From: Bacillus sp. AFS029637
GTDB taxonomy: Bacteria > Bacillota > Bacilli > Bacillales > Bacillaceae_G
NCBI RefSeq assembly: GCF_002584985.1
Contig: NZ_NUPZ01000015.1
Coordinates: forward strand, 1-64,000
Length of the DNA stretch: 64,000 bases
Direction: 5' to 3'
This document shows, piece after piece, positions 60,987 through 64,000 of this stretch. The notes under the pieces were generated by a model, which did not search any database, was not told the DNA's origin, and saw nothing but the letters and a program-made list of their open reading frames with translations. A program made the position numbers and the translations under genes. Numbering within the stretch: position 1 is the stretch's first letter; each line of letters opens with the position of its first letter.

Positions 60987-62075
60987 CTATTTCTTTAATG
61001 TAAATCCAAATTTATCCCATGCTTGTAAATAGTCTAATAAGAAAATCTCTTCCTCTACAATTCGACCAACTACATTTGTTTTTCCTGTATTCACCATATC
61101 TTTTAGCGCGATTTGTAATTCACCTTTATACTGACCATATTGTTCATTATCAATTAAAAGATCACCACGCTTAATTTCACGCGTATTATGAGGTTTAAAC
61201 TCTTCTTTTTTATATTTCACACGGCTTTGTGTAGAACGAATCATATATTCCGATACATCCCCTCGATAAAAATGAGGTTCGTCTAACACAATAATTCTTT
61301 CTAATTCTGTCGTTGTATCATATAGTCCTATATCAAATGTTTGTTTCTCTTTATTTAATGCACCTAGCGCTTGTAACTCTTCTTCTGATGCATATGCATT
61401 CGCAATAATAACATCATCAATTAATTCTGTCGCAAATAGGTGCTTTGCCTGTGTTGTCATCGGTAATTCACGATGCTGCTCTAACGTACATAATCCTTCT
61501 GTTACTGGCCAAGGCCCATATGTTGCATCAAATGATGAAATAAATGCAGCTGTTCTCATGCCGTAATCTTTAAATTGTTTCGAGCATGTAATGAAATGAT
61601 CGTATGATAATCCTGAATAACGGTGTGGATAAAAGTTATGACAACCAATTAAATTTTCACGATTTGGTCTATGACTCATAATGTTATCTACATATTTCGT
61701 ACCGTTACTCATATTAATCTCGATTTTTAATCCATATGGGTTGTACGTCATAATTGATTCTTCTAATCCTGAAAAACCAACATCTAAACGAATACCATAC
61801 GCACCTAGTTCATGGAAGAACGATAAATCGTTATATGAAATACCAAGTTGTTCAAAAACAGATGGACTAATATCAACTAACACTTGGAATCCTAATGCAT
61901 TCGCATGCGAAATCGTTTCCTTAAACTCCTCTATAATTTTCTCTTTCTCTCCATCCACAGATAGTAAACATGTGAACACACGTGTAAATCCGTATTTACT
62001 TGCTAATGTTAAATACTCTTTATCTTTCTCCACTGTTGAATGTTCTGGATAAATAGAAATACCTAATCGTCTCAT
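60987..62075 (-). CDS. MupG-family (DUF871) TIM-barrel protein, second copy
   Basis: A 362-aa protein homologous to the mupG product at 36820: GISIYPEHSTVEKDKEYLTLASKYGFTRVFTCLL, VLVDISPSVFEQLGISYNDL, GIRLDVGFSG, HNFYPHRYSGLS, EGLCTLEQHRE and a C-terminal GDLLIDNEQYGQYKGELQI beta domain. It has no PTS or murQ neighbours. AAAGAGGCG precedes the ATG. It might hydrolyse another phospho-glycoside, or a different muropeptide-derived sugar; substrate unknown. Confidence 0.82.
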   Translation of the reverse strand: MRRLGISIYPEHSTVEKDKEYLTLASKYGFTRVFTCLLSVDGEKEKIIEEFKETISHANALGFQVLVDISPSVFEQLGISYNDLSFFHELGAYGIRLDVGFSGLEESIMTYNPYGLKIEINMSNGTKYVDNIMSHRPNRENLIGCHNFYPHRYSGLSYDHFITCSKQFKDYGMRTAAFISSFDATYGPWPVTEGLCTLEQHRELPMTTQAKHLFATELIDDVIIANAYASEEELQALGALNKEKQTFDIGLYDTTTELERIIVLDEPHFYRGDVSEYMIRSTQSRVKYKKEEFKPHNTREIKRGDLLIDNEQYGQYKGELQIALKDMVNTGKTNVVGRIVEEEIFLLDYLQAWDKFGFTLKK

Positions 62076-62255
62076 ATGTACACGCCTCTTTCTTCATCGT
62101 TTTGTAAACCTTTTCAAATATATGTAGTGAAAAAATATATATCCCCTTCTCATTCACCACTTTTTTGAATCCGCTTTCTTTAAAGAAAAAACAATTTCTA
62201 TCATTCATAACAACTGCAAGTCTATACATCTATACTTTACATCTTTTTTTCATAG

Positions 62256-62274
62256 TTGTGTAGCTTTTACACAA
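62256..62274. promoter_or_regulatory. Palindrome between the second mupG-type gene and the MFS gene
   Basis: TTGTGTA-N5-TACACAA, perfect 7-bp arms, in the 320-bp divergent gap. A plausible operator for one or both genes; the regulator is unknown. Confidence 0.5.
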
Positions 62275-62327
62275 ATTTGTCAGTTTTTTCGTTTTAAAAA
62301 TTGTTATCCGTTTTCAAGACATCTTCC

Positions 62328-62357
62328 TTGACTGTTACGTTGACCACTACATATACT
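62328..62357 (+). promoter_or_regulatory. Sigma-A promoter of the MFS gene
   Basis: TTGACT (62328-62333), 18 nt, TATACT (62352-62357), about 33 nt upstream of the ribosome site. Confidence 0.6.
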
Positions 62358-62396
62358 CGAAAGAAAAGAGAAGACTTTTATATAGGGGATGAATAT

Positions 62397-63599
62397 ATGG
62401 GAGAAGCAATACTCGTAAAACGAGAACCGTTATGGACAAAAGAGTTTGTCGCTTTAATTTTTGCAAACTTATGTATGTTTTTAGGGTTTCAGATGTTAAT
62501 TCCGACTTTACCTGTTTATGTGAAAGAAATTGGTGGCACAAGTTCCAATATCGGATTTGTTGTCGGGATGTTTACCGTGGCGGCACTTTTTGTTAGACCG
62601 CTAACTGGAAACGCCTTGCAGAAATTCAATAAAAAAATCATTTTAATGATCGGTACTGCTATTTGTTTACTTGCTATGGGCAGTTACCTTTTCGCCTCAA
62701 CTGTTTTTCTCTTGCTAGCCGTTCGTATTTTACATGGCGCTGGTTTTGGTATTACAACGACTACATATGGAACTGTCGTTTCTGATTTAATTCCAGCAGC
62801 ACGCCGTGGAGAAGGAATGGGATATTTCGGCCTTTCTGGAACAATCGCAATGGCGCTCGGTCCACTAATCGGACTATGGCTTATGCAAACATATAACTTT
62901 ACTATTCTTTTTTTATGTGCGCTCTCTTGCACAATAGCTTCATTAATATTAACGAAATTACTTCAAATCAAAAAAACGAAACAACCACCACAGCAATCAT
63001 CTGGTACTTTTCTCGATGGATTTATTGAGCGTAAAGCTTTACTTCCTTCATTATTAATATTATGTATTACATTAATGTACGGCGGGATCGGAAGTTTTAT
63101 CACGCTATTCGCTACCGAAGTCGGCATTGCTGATATAAGCCTCTTCTTCTTATTTAATGCACTGGCAATCGCTGTTACTCGTCCGTTTTCTGGAAAATTA
63201 TATGATGCGAAAGGTCATGCATTCGTTATTATTCCAGGAGTTATTATTACGTTTACAGGTATTATTCTACTGTCGTATACAACTACAATTCCGAGTTTAA
63301 TTCTTGCAGCAGCATGTTACGGAAGTGGCTTCGGAGCAATTCAACCTGCACTACAAGCATGGATGATTGACCGCGTAGCACCACACCGACGAGGAGTCGC
63401 AACAGCTACATTCTTCTCTGCATTTGACCTTGGAATTGGCGCTGGAGCCATTATTTTTGGGTTCATTGCACATTTTACAAACTATGCAACTGTATATCGT
63501 TATTCCTCTCTTTTACTTATTGCTTTCCTGTTCATTTACATCACAAGCTTACGGAAACAAAAACAGAAAGGTAAAATAAACGAAAAAGCCGTTGGATAA
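62397..63599 (+). CDS. MFS transporter (DHA1-like, 12 helices)
   Basis: A 400-aa major facilitator. Blocks include ANLCMFLGFQMLIPTLPVYVKEIGG, VRPLTGNALQKFNKKIIL (loop 2-3), VRILHGAGFGITTTTYGTVVSDLIPAARRGEGMGYFG and a C-terminal HRRGVATATFFSAFDLGIG. ATG at 62397 follows AGGGGATG; the longer frame upstream is not used. Probable drug or metabolite exporter; substrate unknown. Confidence 0.87.
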   Translation: MGEAILVKREPLWTKEFVALIFANLCMFLGFQMLIPTLPVYVKEIGGTSSNIGFVVGMFTVAALFVRPLTGNALQKFNKKIILMIGTAICLLAMGSYLFASTVFLLLAVRILHGAGFGITTTTYGTVVSDLIPAARRGEGMGYFGLSGTIAMALGPLIGLWLMQTYNFTILFLCALSCTIASLILTKLLQIKKTKQPPQQSSGTFLDGFIERKALLPSLLILCITLMYGGIGSFITLFATEVGIADISLFFLFNALAIAVTRPFSGKLYDAKGHAFVIIPGVIITFTGIILLSYTTTIPSLILAAACYGSGFGAIQPALQAWMIDRVAPHRRGVATATFFSAFDLGIGAGAIIFGFIAHFTNYATVYRYSSLLLIAFLFIYITSLRKQKQKGKINEKAVG

Positions 63600-63653
63600 T
63601 GTTAACTCGCTCTATTTCAAAGTACTTAAACAAAAAAATCATATATACACAAA

Positions 63654-63698
63654 TGCAAAAAGCAGTGGATTCCTCCAAAAATCACACTGCTTTTTGCA
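63654..63698 (+). terminator. Terminator of the MFS gene
   Basis: A 14-bp stem pairs TGCAAAAAGCAGTG (63654-63667) with CACTGCTTTTTGCA (63685-63698), with a 17-nt loop. Confidence 0.65.
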
Positions 63699-63782
63699 TT
63701 GTATTGAAAGATGAACCATTGTTCTATTTATTCCTGTTGTTCGTATGATATTAATATATAGAACGAATTGGAGGAAATGTTG

Positions 63783-63836
63783 ATGAAGGCAATAGTGTAC
63801 ACAAAATACGGTCCCCCCGATGTTCTTCAAATGTAA
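63783..63836 (+). pseudogene. 17-codon 5' remnant of a quinone oxidoreductase/zinc-ADH-type gene
   Basis: Ribosome site GGAGG and ATG at 63783 begin MKAIVYTKYGPPDVLQM then stop. The peptide is the classic N terminus of MDR-family NAD(P)H:quinone oxidoreductases (MKAIVYTKYGPPDVLQ). The remainder is absent, replaced by unrelated sequence. Confidence 0.65.
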
Positions 63837-63871
63837 AGCATAATAATGACTCCTACTAAAGTGAAACTCTC

Positions 63872-64000
63872 TTGTTAGCAACCCCATCAGGATTGTACGC
63901 AAATAACCGGATTAAAGAAGTACACTGCGCACAATTTTTATTATACGAAGTACTCAAACTTTTTCAACATAAAAAACAGGGCAAATTCATATACGAATTG
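63872..64000 (+). CDS. Open frame running off the right edge, unidentified
   Basis: From TTG 63872 a frame stays open to the window end, reading LATPSGLYANNRIKEVHCAQ and onward for 43 residues in total. There is no clear ribosome site at its start. The frame is preceded by a stop at 63857 and by ACTAAAGTGAAACT, which resembles a bcr-like repeat end. It may be the interior of a truncated gene or chance. Confidence 0.25.
   Translation, partial: MLATPSGLYANNRIKEVHCAQFLLYEVLKLFQHKKQGKFIYEL

Noticed and set aside
63639..63902. 87-codon minus-strand frame at the right edge
   Set aside because: Covers a terminator hairpin and the gene stub on the other strand, with no ribosome site.

Overview
The window reads as chromosomal DNA of the Bacillus cereus group (B. 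cereus / B. anthracis / B. thuringiensis relatives). It is AT-rich, with strong AGGAGG-type ribosome sites and frequent GTG/TTG starts. It carries an alpha/beta-type SASP, the cotJABC spore-coat operon, the ena1A/ena1B/ena1C endospore-appendage genes, a RacE1-type glutamate racemase, an EntC-like SH3/3D wall protein, and several interspersed repeats sharing a start (ATAAAGTGAAACTTTAAT) and an end (GGATAAAT) that look like the 'bcr' repeats of this group. No rRNA, functional tRNA, transposase, prophage or CRISPR array was seen.

Layout. 1-2.1 kb: 5' part of a Cna-type collagen adhesin. 2.1-7.4 kb: acyl-CoA synthetase, hemZ, a YhaX-like HAD protein and a 3-methyladenine glycosylase. 7.4-21 kb: a block largely syntenic with the B. 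subtilis yha/yhe region (yheA, yheB, yheC, yheD, a SASP gene, and the heterodimeric multidrug ABC pair bmrD/bmrC). It is interrupted by a TPR glycosyltransferase and a cystine-type ABC transporter. The bmrCD pair is preceded by a short leader ORF and two hairpins, an attenuator-like arrangement. The SASP gene has a sigma-G/F-like promoter and a 54-nt tRNA-like fold in its leader.

21-33 kb: a DUF3626 gene abutting a 17-codon remnant that resembles gapN; racE1; a lysine riboswitch with a lysine-type permease; an EcsB-like permease; a divergent SgrR-like regulator/MFS pair; and a drug-efflux set (MFS, TetR, paired SMR) whose three transcription units each carry the same palindrome. 33-36.8 kb: a MerR/SDR pair with a classic 19-bp-spacer promoter, an ArgA-like acetyltransferase, and an Lrp/DMT exporter pair. 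36.8-42.6 kb: MurNAc salvage (murR, murQ, murP, mupG) and a GerN/NapA-type antiporter.

42.8-51.7 kb: amino-acid permease, a secreted metallophosphoesterase with LamG-like and FIVAR-like regions, the ena1 cluster, a DUF1232-DedA operon behind a yybP-ykoY (manganese) riboswitch, a VOC protein, and cotJABC. 51.8-64 kb: BrnQ, an orphan Opp-type permease pair, a YwaF-like protein, a MacA/MacB-type three-gene exporter, EntC, a second MupG-family protein and an MFS transporter. The right edge holds a second 17-codon gene remnant (start of a quinone oxidoreductase/ADH-type gene) and an open frame running off the window.

Themes: spore biology (SASP, ena1, cotJ, YheC/D, possibly the GerN-type antiporter), wall turnover and surface proteins (adhesin, Mur operon, two MupG proteins, EntC, phosphoesterase), and efflux under local control (BmrCD leader, TetR palindromes, MerR promoter, SgrR pair). 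Functional calls rest on protein and motif recognition by eye; no database search was run.
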